Source: an uncultured beta proteobacterium (lineage in GTDB: Bacteria; Pseudomonadota; Gammaproteobacteria; Burkholderiales; Burkholderiaceae). From it: a stretch of DNA of 17,484 nt. The position numbers and the translations under genes were made by a program. Positions 1 to 6,606 of the stretch are shown in pieces (positions within the stretch are counted from its first letter, which is position 1; the number at the start of each line of letters is the position of its first letter). Under the pieces are notes generated by a model. It saw only the letters and a list, made by a program, of their open reading frames with translations, was not told the origin of the DNA and did no database searches. Where the stretch lies: assembly GCA_903843315.1 (NCBI GenBank), contig CAIMPQ010000020.1, positions 1 to 17,484 of the forward strand, in the 5' to 3' direction.

Positions 1-342
1 ATCGTCATGTGCCTTATCAACACCTTGAGCAATATCCGGGCTTTGCTTGTCATAAGCAACGAGTACTGCGCAGCCTTTATAGTCGATACCGTAAGCAGTA
101 TTGTCGTAACCAATTTCACGCAAGGTATTGCGTGCTACTTGAATATAGTCAACGTTTGCGTTAGTAGTAATTTCGCCGGCAAGAACTACTAAGCCAGTAT
201 TGCATAGCGTTTCCGCTGCAACACGTGCGGTTGGATCTTGAGCCAAGATAGCATCCAAGATGGCATCAGAAATTTGGTCTGCTACTTTATCGGGGTGACC
301 TTCAGAAACGGATTCTGAGGTAAAGAAGTAATCATTTGCCAT
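1..342 (-). CDS. metK: S-adenosylmethionine synthetase, N-terminal part (cut by window edge)
   Basis: This is the first 114 codons of methionine adenosyltransferase, which makes SAM from methionine and ATP in the cytosol. The reverse-strand reading starts MANDYFFTSESVSEGHPDKV and carries the family's N-terminal ATP/methionine-binding signature (SEGHPDKVADQISDAILD, about residues 12-29). The GEITT segment near residue 57 and the LREIGYD segment near residue 74 follow in the expected order. The gene runs off the left edge, so roughly 70% of a normal 385-390 residue protein is missing. The ATG at 342 is preceded by an AGGA Shine-Dalgarno with about 7 nt spacing, which fixes the start. It is divergent from the lipid A acyltransferase genes. 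Its leader carries a candidate SAM-II riboswitch (408-460) and a promoter (467-496), so feedback control by SAM is likely. Confidence 0.97.
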   Translation of the reverse strand, partial: MANDYFFTSESVSEGHPDKVADQISDAILDAILAQDPTARVAAETLCNTGLVVLAGEITTNANVDYIQVARNTLREIGYDNTAYGIDYKGCAVLVAYDKQSPDIAQGVDKAHDD

Positions 343-376
343 TGTGTATTCCTATAAAAATTAACACGATCATTAG

Positions 377-383
377 GACAACT
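377..383 (-). promoter_or_regulatory. Possible switching strand of the metK leader (anti-aptamer)
   Basis: The minus-strand heptamer AGTTGTC (383-377) is exactly complementary to GACAACT (447-441), which lies in the pseudoknot loop and includes the P2b strand. The two pairings exclude each other, so this segment could form the ligand-free structure. The metK Shine-Dalgarno lies about 25 nt further downstream. How the switch would reach it, by terminator or translation control, is not clear from the sequence. Confidence 0.4.
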
Positions 384-407
384 CGACGTGCCAGGAACCA
401 CAACGGC

Positions 408-460
408 GACGCTTTAGCAGAATTTTTGAATCGCCCTGCAAGTTGTCTTAACTCGGCGAT
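408..460 (-). promoter_or_regulatory. Candidate SAM-II-type riboswitch (H-type pseudoknot) in the metK leader
   Basis: Read on the minus strand from 460 to 408, the elements are as follows. P1 is a perfect 6-bp stem, ATCGCC (460-455) with GGCGAT (435-430). Inside its loop lie GAGTTAA (454-448), GAC (447-445) and CTTGCAG (442-436). After P1 comes an A-rich linker (429-421), then CTGC (420-417), which pairs with the loop's GCAG (439-436). TAAAGC follows, then GTC (410-408), which pairs with GAC (447-445). This order (P1, GAUUUAA-like loop, UUGCA, A-rich L3, GCUAAA) is the layout I recall for the SAM-II (metA-type) aptamer, including the conserved TTGCA and GCTAAA blocks. The downstream gene is SAM synthetase, the expected logic for such a sensor. 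One difference is a G where the reference loop has its first U. The identification rests on pattern recall; no covariance search was run. Confidence 0.8.
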
Positions 461-466
461 GGGTCA

Positions 467-496
467 ATTCTATCCGAAAAGACCCCAAATCATCAA
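467..496 (-). promoter_or_regulatory. Putative sigma-70 promoter of metK
   Basis: On the minus strand a -35 box TTGATG (496-491) is followed after 18 nt by a -10 box TAGAAT (472-467, 5 of 6 consensus). The predicted transcription start falls near 460, the first base of the pseudoknot's P1 stem. The transcript would therefore begin with the riboswitch and have a leader of about 118 nt before the metK ATG. Confidence 0.6.
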
Positions 497-509
497 GGTG
501 AGCTTAAAT

Positions 510-538
510 TTGGCCCTAATGGCAGCATTGAATATCAT
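510..538 (+). promoter_or_regulatory. Putative promoter of the lipid A acyltransferase-dapF operon
   Basis: TTGGCC (510-515) and TATCAT (533-538) are spaced by 17 nt, a reasonable sigma-70 match. The expected start of transcription is near 545, the position of the proposed GTG start codon, which would make the message leaderless or nearly so. Only box matching supports this. Confidence 0.35.
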
Positions 539-544
539 TAGGGG

Positions 545-1405
545 GTGCGAAAACTTCTTCTTAAGCTAAGCCTCAATTTAATTGCCATGCTCCCCCTTGC
601 GCTAGCGCAGGTAATAGGCTCTGTATTTGGCCTTCTAGCCTATATTTGCTCAAAGCACTATCGCTCCCTCTTTCGCCCACAATATGAATCTGTAGTTAGC
701 GCTCACCAACTATCATTCAGGCTCTGGGACGCTATTCAGGCATCTGGAATGCTGTTTTCAGATAGCCTGTGGATTTGGCGCAATCCTCACAAAGCCCTCC
801 AACTGGTCGAAGTGCAAAACTGGGACTTAGTTGAATCCGCCATCAATGAAGGTCATGGCTTGGTCATGTTGACCCCTCATTTGGGTGGTTTTGAAATTAT
901 TCCACGCGTCTTGGCACAGCATTTCCCCGCCACTATTTTGTATAGACCCTCACGTCAAGAATGGCTCAATGAAGTGGTTGAAGAGGGTCGTGCCTATCCT
1001 AATATGCATTTCGTACCCACCAATCTCTATGGTGTTCGGCAAATGACAAGAGCTCTGAGTCGTGGAGAGGCTATCGGCATTCTTCCAGATCAAGTGCCTA
1101 GCGGAGGTGAGGGCGTATGGGTGCCTTTTTTTGGTCGTCCGGCCTATACGACCCCACTACCAGCTCGTCTTGCGAATCGCAATAACACCCCAGTAGTGAT
1201 GTTTACTGCTAAGCGTAAGGGCATTGGTAAAGGTTGGTTAATGCAAGCCACCCGTTTAGCCCCTTTATCTGAAGATGCAACTACTGCAGCCACCGAACTG
1301 AATGTGGCTATTGAAAACGCTGTCTTAATTGCTCCCGAACAATTTATCTGGTCTTACAACCGCTATAAGCATCCAACTGGTGCAGAGTTACCACCCCATA
1401 TTTAG
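545..1405 (+). CDS. Lipid A biosynthesis (KDO)2-lipid IVA acyltransferase family protein, first paralog (LpxL/HtrB-like)
   Basis: This 286-residue protein belongs to the LpxL/LpxM family, inner-membrane enzymes that add a secondary acyl chain to the lipid A precursor at the cytoplasmic face. An N-terminal hydrophobic helix (about residues 4-35) serves as membrane anchor. The catalytic HX4E motif is H112-E117 in PHLGGFE. A PDQVP block is at 181-185, VPFFGRP at 193-199, and the family's C-terminal FIWSYNRYKHP at 267-277. The start is uncertain: the only early codon is GTG 545, there is an in-frame stop just upstream, and AGGGGG abuts the GTG too closely for a normal Shine-Dalgarno. An ATG at 587 would remove half of the anchor helix, so I prefer GTG. 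The gene is followed after 14 bp by a second, divergent paralog. Which acyl position each one modifies cannot be told from sequence. Confidence 0.9.
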   Translation: MRKLLLKLSLNLIAMLPLALAQVIGSVFGLLAYICSKHYRSLFRPQYESVVSAHQLSFRLWDAIQASGMLFSDSLWIWRNPHKALQLVEVQNWDLVESAINEGHGLVMLTPHLGGFEIIPRVLAQHFPATILYRPSRQEWLNEVVEEGRAYPNMHFVPTNLYGVRQMTRALSRGEAIGILPDQVPSGGEGVWVPFFGRPAYTTPLPARLANRNNTPVVMFTAKRKGIGKGWLMQATRLAPLSEDATTAATELNVAIENAVLIAPEQFIWSYNRYKHPTGAELPPHI

Positions 1406-1419
1406 CTATACACTTTTGA

Positions 1420-2319
1420 ATGACCTGGTTACACAACCTCTTCAATTTCTTGGCGCTCAATCTCTTGCGCCTCTTTGCTTTTCTACCGTATACCATCACT
1501 GTCCACGTAGGTTATGGGCTTGGTTGGCTAGCAGCCCATATTCCCAATAGTCGTGCCAAGGTAGTTAAAACTAATCTGCATTTGTGCTTTCCAGGTCTCA
1601 GTGAAAAAGAAATTGACGAGCTTGCTCTTGAACATTGGAAATTATTTGGTCGCAGCGTACTAGAACGAAGCCGCATCTGGCTTGGTAGTGGCAAGCAAAT
1701 TACAGACATTGTTACTATCGACTCAGCAATTAGATTGGGTGATCGTAAGCCACGCCTACTGATCAACCCCCATTTTGTAGGCCTTGAGGGTGGCTTTATG
1801 GCTCTTTCCGTTTTAGCTAGTCAGCATGATTGGCCCCGCGGCGCAGGTCTCTACCAAAATATGAAAAACCCTTTTTTCAATCAAAAAATGATTGAATGGA
1901 GAAATCGGTTTGGGGGCAAATCAATTGAGAGACAAAGTCGTTTACGTGATCTGATTCGCGAAATTCAAACTGGTAACTTCATCTTTATTGCTCCCGATAT
2001 TGACCTAGGACCGCGCGACTCTGTGTTTGTTCCCTTTTTTGGCATTCAAACAAACACCATTACCTCAGTGTCTCGCCTCGCTAGGCTGAGTGGGGCTGAA
2101 GTATGTTTGATGACCACTACGCTCAATAAAGATTGCAAAGGCTACACCTGTCATATCAGTGAACCTCTACCAAACTTTCCAAGCGATGATGTTGAAAAAG
2201 ATACTGCTCGCCTAAATCAATCTATTGAAGAGCTTGTTCGCGAGAGACCGGCAGAGTACTATTGGGTGCATAAGCGCTTTAAACATAGGCCGCCGGGCGA
2301 AGCGAGCCTTTACGAATAA
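1420..2319 (+). CDS. Lipid A biosynthesis acyltransferase, second paralog (LpxL/HtrB-like)
   Basis: This 299-residue second member of the lipid A late acyltransferase family probably acylates the same glycolipid at another position or chain length. It has a hydrophobic N-terminus (about 6-40), a TNLHLCFPGLSEKEID block (51-66) typical of the family, the catalytic HX4E pair H118-E123 (PHFVGLE), a PDIDLGPRDSVFVPFFG segment near 195-210 and a C-terminal VHKRFKHRPPGE. It resembles canonical HtrB/LpxL more closely than its upstream neighbour does. It starts at ATG 1420, 14 bp after the first gene, with no clear Shine-Dalgarno, so translational coupling is possible. It ends 11 bp before dapF. All three genes form one plus-strand envelope-precursor operon. 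Confidence 0.92.
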   Translation: MTWLHNLFNFLALNLLRLFAFLPYTITVHVGYGLGWLAAHIPNSRAKVVKTNLHLCFPGLSEKEIDELALEHWKLFGRSVLERSRIWLGSGKQITDIVTIDSAIRLGDRKPRLLINPHFVGLEGGFMALSVLASQHDWPRGAGLYQNMKNPFFNQKMIEWRNRFGGKSIERQSRLRDLIREIQTGNFIFIAPDIDLGPRDSVFVPFFGIQTNTITSVSRLARLSGAEVCLMTTTLNKDCKGYTCHISEPLPNFPSDDVEKDTARLNQSIEELVRERPAEYYWVHKRFKHRPPGEASLYE

Positions 2320-2330
2320 ACGGAACTATT

Positions 2331-3233
2331 TTGAGCACCAATACCTCCAATCAGGGACGCACTCTACGCTTCACCAAAATGCATGGTGCTGGCAATGATT
2401 TCATTGTGCTCAATGGGATTGATCAAGATCTCAGCGCAATAACACGCGATCAATGGAAAGCGTTAGCGCATCGTCAATTTGGCATTGGTGCAGATCAAAT
2501 TTTATTACTTGAAAAAGCCACTCGCCCTGATGCGGATTTTCGCTATCGAATATTCAATGCCGATGGTGGTGAAGTAGAGCAGTGTGGTAATGGCTCACGT
2601 TGCTTTGTACGCTTCGTACGGGACCAAGGGCTATCTACCAAAAACCCACTGCGGGTAGAGGTCGCACATACTATCTTGTCCCTCAAGTCCCTTCCAGATG
2701 GTCAAGTGGAGGTCGATATGGGCGCCCCTATTTTTGAGCACAGTCACATCCCGTTTAATGCAAATGGCTTAAAAAGTATTCAAGAATTTCATCAAATGCT
2801 CTATGCGCTACCTTTAGATCGTCCGGCCGCTCATGACAGTTTTGTTGGCGTTCTCTCAATGGGAAATCCACATGCAGTTCAAGTGGTTGTAGATATGGAT
2901 AGTGCGCCTGTTCTAGAAGAAGGTCCTGAAATAGAAAGGCATCCTGCATTTCCAAAAAGAGTAAATGCGGGCTATATGCAAGTCCTTAGTCGCAATGAAA
3001 TCAAGTTGCGGGTTTACGAACGTGGCGCTGGAGAAACGCTAGCCTGTGGCACTGGCGCTTGTGCAGCGGTCGTTTCTGGAATTCGTAGGGGGTTATTAGA
3101 TTCACCAGTCAAGGTACGCACGCGTGGTGGAGACCTGCAAATTTCTTGGGATGGCATCGTCAATAATATCGCTCAGCCAGTCACCATGACCGGCCCAGCA
3201 GTTAGCGTCTTCGAAGGCGAAACAACGATCTAA
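2331..3233 (+). CDS. dapF: Diaminopimelate epimerase
   Basis: DapF interconverts LL- and meso-diaminopimelate, the last step before meso-DAP enters peptidoglycan and lysine synthesis; it is cytosolic. The 300-residue protein shows FTKMHGAGNDF (14-24), NADGGEVEQCGNGSRC (76-91) with catalytic Cys85, MGNPHAV (177-183) and ERGAGETLACGTGAC (230-244) with catalytic Cys239. The start is TTG 2331, preceded by GGA with a 6-nt spacer. The only other in-frame candidate is the ATG of the KMHGAGNDF motif itself (2379), which would delete the first strand. The gene sits 11 bp after the second acyltransferase gene. It meets pyrE convergently, and the two coding regions overlap by 4 bp. In related Burkholderiales I recall DUF484 and xerC directly downstream of dapF; here they lie more than 9 kb away on the opposite strand. 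Confidence 0.97.
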   Translation: MSTNTSNQGRTLRFTKMHGAGNDFIVLNGIDQDLSAITRDQWKALAHRQFGIGADQILLLEKATRPDADFRYRIFNADGGEVEQCGNGSRCFVRFVRDQGLSTKNPLRVEVAHTILSLKSLPDGQVEVDMGAPIFEHSHIPFNANGLKSIQEFHQMLYALPLDRPAAHDSFVGVLSMGNPHAVQVVVDMDSAPVLEEGPEIERHPAFPKRVNAGYMQVLSRNEIKLRVYERGAGETLACGTGACAAVVSGIRRGLLDSPVKVRTRGGDLQISWDGIVNNIAQPVTMTGPAVSVFEGETTI

Positions 3234-3898
3234 ATGCCGTACTTATCGCGGTAGGCTCTCACTGCAGGTAAGTAGTTCGTTAACTCAGCATCACTAGATG
3301 CAGTTAAGAAAGACATTAAGTCGCTCAAGTTCGCAATCGCAATGACTGGCAAACCAAATTCTTGTTCTACAGCCTGCACTGCCGACTGATCACCAATCTC
3401 AATTGCGTTACCAGAGCGCTCCATCCGATCCAATGCGATCAAGACTGCAGCGGGTTCAGCGCCTGCTCCACGAATCAAATCCACTGACTCTCTGACTGAG
3501 GTGCCGGCGGAGATCACATCATCAATAATCACGACCCTGCCTTTAACAGGGGCTCCAACCAGTGAGCCCCCCTCACCATGGTCTTTTGCTTCTTTGCGGT
3601 TATAGGCATATGGCACATTCAAACCGTTGTCAGCTAAAGCAATCGCAGTAGCCGCAGCCAACGTAATGCCCTTATAGGCAGGTCCATAAAGCATATCGAA
3701 CTGAATCTGCGACTCTTGCAAAGCTTTAGCGTAATAACGACCCAGCGCACTTAATCGTGCCCCATCATTAAATCCACCAGCATTAAAGAAATAAGGCGAG
3801 AGTCTTCCTGCTTTAGTTTTAAACTCCCCGAAGGACAAAACCTTCGCCTCTAGGGCAAAACGTATAAAGTTATCTTGATTTGAATTATTTGAGCTCAT
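3230..3898 (-). CDS. pyrE: Orotate phosphoribosyltransferase
   Basis: PyrE joins orotate to PRPP to give orotidine monophosphate in de novo pyrimidine synthesis. The 222-residue protein has the N-terminal LSPYFFNAGGFNDG substrate segment (about 33-46), the flexible catalytic loop RKEAKDHGEGG (101-111) and the PRPP-binding signature VVIIDDVISAGTS (122-134). The length is normal for the proteobacterial enzyme. The start ATG at 3898 is only 8 bp from the start of the divergent exonuclease III gene. Its 3' end overlaps the 3' end of dapF by 4 bp, leaving no room for a terminator between them. It is a single-gene unit on this strand; the nearest upstream minus-strand start would be beyond the exonuclease gene. 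Confidence 0.96.
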   Translation of the reverse strand: MSSNNSNQDNFIRFALEAKVLSFGEFKTKAGRLSPYFFNAGGFNDGARLSALGRYYAKALQESQIQFDMLYGPAYKGITLAAATAIALADNGLNVPYAYNRKEAKDHGEGGSLVGAPVKGRVVIIDDVISAGTSVRESVDLIRGAGAEPAAVLIALDRMERSGNAIEIGDQSAVQAVEQEFGLPVIAIANLSDLMSFLTASSDAELTNYLPAVRAYRDKYGI

Positions 3899-3905
3899 AG
3901 GCCTA
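3898..3905. promoter_or_regulatory. Shared palindrome between pyrE and xth start codons
   Basis: TAGGCCTA is a perfect 8-bp palindrome filling the space between the two divergent ATGs. It offers a TAGG to each strand: 5 nt before the exonuclease ATG (3907) and 3 nt before the pyrE ATG (3898). It may act as a weak Shine-Dalgarno for both genes. Promoters for each gene must lie inside the other's coding region or overlap here. Confidence 0.4.
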
Positions 3906-3906
3906 C

Positions 3907-4689
3907 ATGTTACGCATCATTTCCGCGAACCTCAACGGTATCCGTTCTGCAGTTAAAAAAGGCTTTCTGCCATGGGCTATTGCGCAAAAAGCGGACTTTA
4001 TCTGCATGCAAGAGTTAAAGGCCCAGCGAGATGATTTAGAGGACAGCATTCTGAATCCAGACGGAATGCACGGTTTCTTTCATCATGCTGAGAAAAAAGG
4101 CTACAGCGGCTGCGGCATTTATACCCCCCATAAGCCTGATGATGTCTTATATGGCTACGGCAATATAGAATTTGATGCTGAGGGGCGCTATGTCGAGGCC
4201 CGCTTTAAAGGACTTTCGGTAATATCGGTTTATATGCCCTCTGGCTCAAGCTCGCCGGAAAGACAGGAGGCAAAATATCGCTACCTTGATAGTTTTTTGC
4301 CTCACCTAATGAAGTTAAAAAAATCTGGTCGTGAAATCGTGCTTTGTGGGGACATCAATATCGCCCATCAAGAGATCGATCTCAAGAACTGGAAGGGCAA
4401 CCTTAAAAATTCTGGCTTCTTGCCCGAAGAGCGAGCCTGGCTTACTAACTTATTCGATCAAGTTGGTTACGTAGACGTCTATCGCAAACTAGAGCCAAAA
4501 GCGAGCGAGTCTTGTTATACCTGGTGGAGTAATCGAGGTCAGGCTTATGCAAAGAATGTTGGGTGGCGTATTGACTATCACATCAGCACCCCAAGCATTG
4601 CGGAAACCGCAAAGAAAACTGCCGTATATAAAGATGCGCGATTCTCGGATCATGCGCCGCTAACAGTAGACTATGACTGGAAGCTGTAA
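3907..4689 (+). CDS. xth: Exodeoxyribonuclease III (AP endonuclease, ExoIII/EEP family)
   Basis: This enzyme cleaves 5' to abasic sites and trims 3' ends in base-excision repair. The 260-residue protein has the full endonuclease/exonuclease/phosphatase active site: ANLNGIR (7-13), metal-binding Glu36 in CMQELKA, Tyr109 in VYMPSG, Asp149 and Asn151 in CGDINIAH, the substrate-side YTWWSNRG (204-211), RIDYH (221-225) and Asp248-His249 in FSDHAPL. Length matches E. coli XthA and its relatives. ATG 3907 places the first beta-strand (LRIISANLNG) correctly. It is divergent from pyrE with an 8-bp gap and convergent with the transporter gene across 14 bp. No obvious terminator hairpin is present in that gap. 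Confidence 0.94.
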   Translation: MLRIISANLNGIRSAVKKGFLPWAIAQKADFICMQELKAQRDDLEDSILNPDGMHGFFHHAEKKGYSGCGIYTPHKPDDVLYGYGNIEFDAEGRYVEARFKGLSVISVYMPSGSSSPERQEAKYRYLDSFLPHLMKLKKSGREIVLCGDINIAHQEIDLKNWKGNLKNSGFLPEERAWLTNLFDQVGYVDVYRKLEPKASESCYTWWSNRGQAYAKNVGWRIDYHISTPSIAETAKKTAVYKDARFSDHAPLTVDYDWKL

Positions 4690-4703
4690 TTTAAAAATGA
4701 GTC

Positions 4704-6029
4704 TTAATCTTTTTTGATTTGTACGACTTTGAAATGAATTGTTGCCCAAATTAAGAGTAAGACTGGGGCGCCAATAATGGCAGTACCATAAAAGAATGCT
4801 GGGTAACCGAAATTGTCTACAAATACTCCAGAAAAACCAGCCAACCATTTTGGTAATAACAGCATCATCGAGCTAAACAAAGCGTACTGAGTTGCAGAGT
4901 ACCGAATATTCGTCAGTGCAGATAAAAAAGCAATAAAAGCTGCGCTGGCAATGCCTGAGCTTAAGTTATCCGCAGAAATTACCCAAATTAAGCCATGCAA
5001 ATCATGGCCCTGGGTCGCCAACCAAGCAAACAACAAATTACTCACTGCTGACAATATGGCGCCCAAAAATAAAATTTTCAGTACGCCATAACGGAGTGTT
5101 AAAACACCGCCAACAAAAGCGCCAACCAAAGTCATTACAACACCAAACACTTTGCTAACGGCCGCAACCTCATCCTTGGTGTAGCCCATATCGACATAAA
5201 AAGGATTTGCCATGATGCCCATCACCACATCACTAATCCGATAGATGGCAATCAAAGAGAGGATCAACACTGCATGCCAGCGATAACGAGAGAAGAATTC
5301 TGCAAATGGCTCGATCAAGGTTTGATGAAGCCACGCTTTTGCATTCCGCGCCTTGGGTAACTGTATTTGAACTGGCTCTTTACTCAATAAAGTAGTCACC
5401 ACGCCGACACCAATGGACGCAGCCATACAGAGATAAGCAAACTGCCAGGCGCTAGCATCGTAACCTGCACCAGTCTCAACCCGAGCTGCCAGCCATAGAA
5501 CGCCAGCACCAGCCCAGATTAACGCCAGGCGATAACCGGTTTGATAGGTAGCCGCTAAAGCTGCCTGATGATCACTATTTGCAGATTCAATTCGGAATGC
5601 ATCTAGCGCAATATCTTGAGTAGCTGAGCCAAAGGCCACCAACAAAGCACACCAGACTACCGAATTCAGTGCAAGCTTGGGGTCTAAAGTAGACATGCCC
5701 AATAAACCAATCACAATCAGTGATTGTGCAAATAGTAGCCAGCTGCGACGACGCCCAAATAATTTTGTGAGGACTGGAATCTGCAAACGATCCACCAATG
5801 GCGCCCAAGCCCACTTGAATGCGTAAATTAATCCCACCCAAGTCAAATACCCGATCGTACTGCGATCAATTCCCGCCTCACGCAACCAGAAACTTAAAGT
5901 GCCTAAGATTAATAGAAGGGGCAGGCCTGCAGAAAAACCAAGAAAAAGCATTCGTAGACATGGCCACTCGAGATAAACCCGAAAATCTTTTAGCCACGAC
6001 TGCGCTGCCTTTAGCACGGCACTAGGCAC
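4704..6029 (-). CDS. AmpG-like MFS permease (muropeptide transporter family)
   Basis: This 441-residue integral membrane protein of the major facilitator superfamily has about 12 hydrophobic segments. It carries AmpG-type signatures: FSAGLPLLL (32-40), KWAWAPLVDR, FGSATQDIALDAFRIE (about 133-148), YRISDVVMG, and a C-terminal FIAFLSALTN followed by SATQYALFSS. AmpG proteins import anhydro-muropeptides for peptidoglycan recycling, and I infer that role here. The start is a GTG at 6029 that overlaps the 3' end of metW by 8 nt. The next ATG lies inside the first membrane helix, so GTG is preferred. No clear Shine-Dalgarno is visible, consistent with coupling to metW. It is the last gene of the long minus-strand run. 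Substrate is not proven; a beta-lactamase-linked AmpG system is not visible here. Confidence 0.85.
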   Translation of the reverse strand: MPSAVLKAAQSWLKDFRVYLEWPCLRMLFLGFSAGLPLLLILGTLSFWLREAGIDRSTIGYLTWVGLIYAFKWAWAPLVDRLQIPVLTKLFGRRRSWLLFAQSLIVIGLLGMSTLDPKLALNSVVWCALLVAFGSATQDIALDAFRIESANSDHQAALAATYQTGYRLALIWAGAGVLWLAARVETGAGYDASAWQFAYLCMAASIGVGVVTTLLSKEPVQIQLPKARNAKAWLHQTLIEPFAEFFSRYRWHAVLILSLIAIYRISDVVMGIMANPFYVDMGYTKDEVAAVSKVFGVVMTLVGAFVGGVLTLRYGVLKILFLGAILSAVSNLLFAWLATQGHDLHGLIWVISADNLSSGIASAAFIAFLSALTNIRYSATQYALFSSMMLLLPKWLAGFSGVFVDNFGYPAFFYGTAIIGAPVLLLIWATIHFKVVQIKKD

Positions 6030-6606
6030 GACGAATGCGGAATAAGGCTAGACTGCCAAAAAGATTGGGCATTAAGGTGACTTGTCTACCCTCATGCAAG
6101 ATGCATTGATCTAGAACTTTCAAGCCCAAAGTCGAGGCCAGCTTTTCAAAATCCGCTACTGTAAGTACACGTACGTTTGGCGTGTTGTACCACTGATAAG
6201 GCAGGCTCTTGGATATAGGCATATGACCAAGCCCTACCGCCAAGCGATGCGACCAGTGGCCAAAGTTTGGGAAAGAGATGATGGATTCTTTTCCAACCCG
6301 CACCACTTCACGCAATATTTTTTCGGTTTGATGAATCGTTTGTAAAGTCTGCGACAGCACTACAGTGTCAAAACTATCATCCTCAAAAAGGGCAAGACCC
6401 CCTTCTAAGTCCTGTTGGATCACGTTCAGGCCTTTTTGCACACAAGAGAGGACGCGTGCATCATCTATTTCAACACCATATGAATGGACTGGTTTTTGCT
6501 TCTGCAAAAACTCTAAGAAACTGCCATCACCACAACCTAGATCGAGTACTTGGCTATCAGATGAAATCCAATTAGCAATGGCAGCAAAGTCTGCGCGCTT
6601 CATCAT
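6022..6606 (-). CDS. metW: Methionine biosynthesis protein MetW (SAM-dependent methyltransferase fold)
   Basis: This 194-residue protein has a class I methyltransferase fold. VLDLGCGDGSFLEFL (about 20-34) is the SAM-binding motif I, GVEIDD is the acidic loop and FDTVVLSQTLQT is motif II. The downstream segments PNFGHW and MPNLFGSLALFR are characteristic of MetW. MetW is encoded with metX in many proteobacteria and is needed for, or modulates, homoserine acylation; the catalytic role of its SAM site is not well settled. Its first ATG (6606) overlaps the metX stop in an ATGA junction. A second ATG follows directly, so the exact first residue may be either. The 3' end overlaps the transporter gene by 8 nt, placing both in one operon. 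Confidence 0.94.
   Translation of the reverse strand: MMKRADFAAIANWISSDSQVLDLGCGDGSFLEFLQKQKPVHSYGVEIDDARVLSCVQKGLNVIQQDLEGGLALFEDDSFDTVVLSQTLQTIHQTEKILREVVRVGKESIISFPNFGHWSHRLAVGLGHMPISKSLPYQWYNTPNVRVLTVADFEKLASTLGLKVLDQCILHEGRQVTLMPNLFGSLALFRIRRA

Noticed and set aside
408..460. SAH riboswitch as an alternative identity of the metK leader element
   Set aside because: SAH elements usually precede ahcY-type genes and have a different core. The TTGCA and GCTAAA blocks and pseudoknot layout fit SAM-II better.
336..569. Small plus-strand frame across the metK-lpxL gap
   Set aside because: It covers the metK promoter and the pseudoknot and has no family resemblance; non-coding control explains the region better.
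4690..4703. Intrinsic terminator between xth and the transporter gene
   Set aside because: The 14-bp gap and its flanks contain A/T runs but no stem of useful length.
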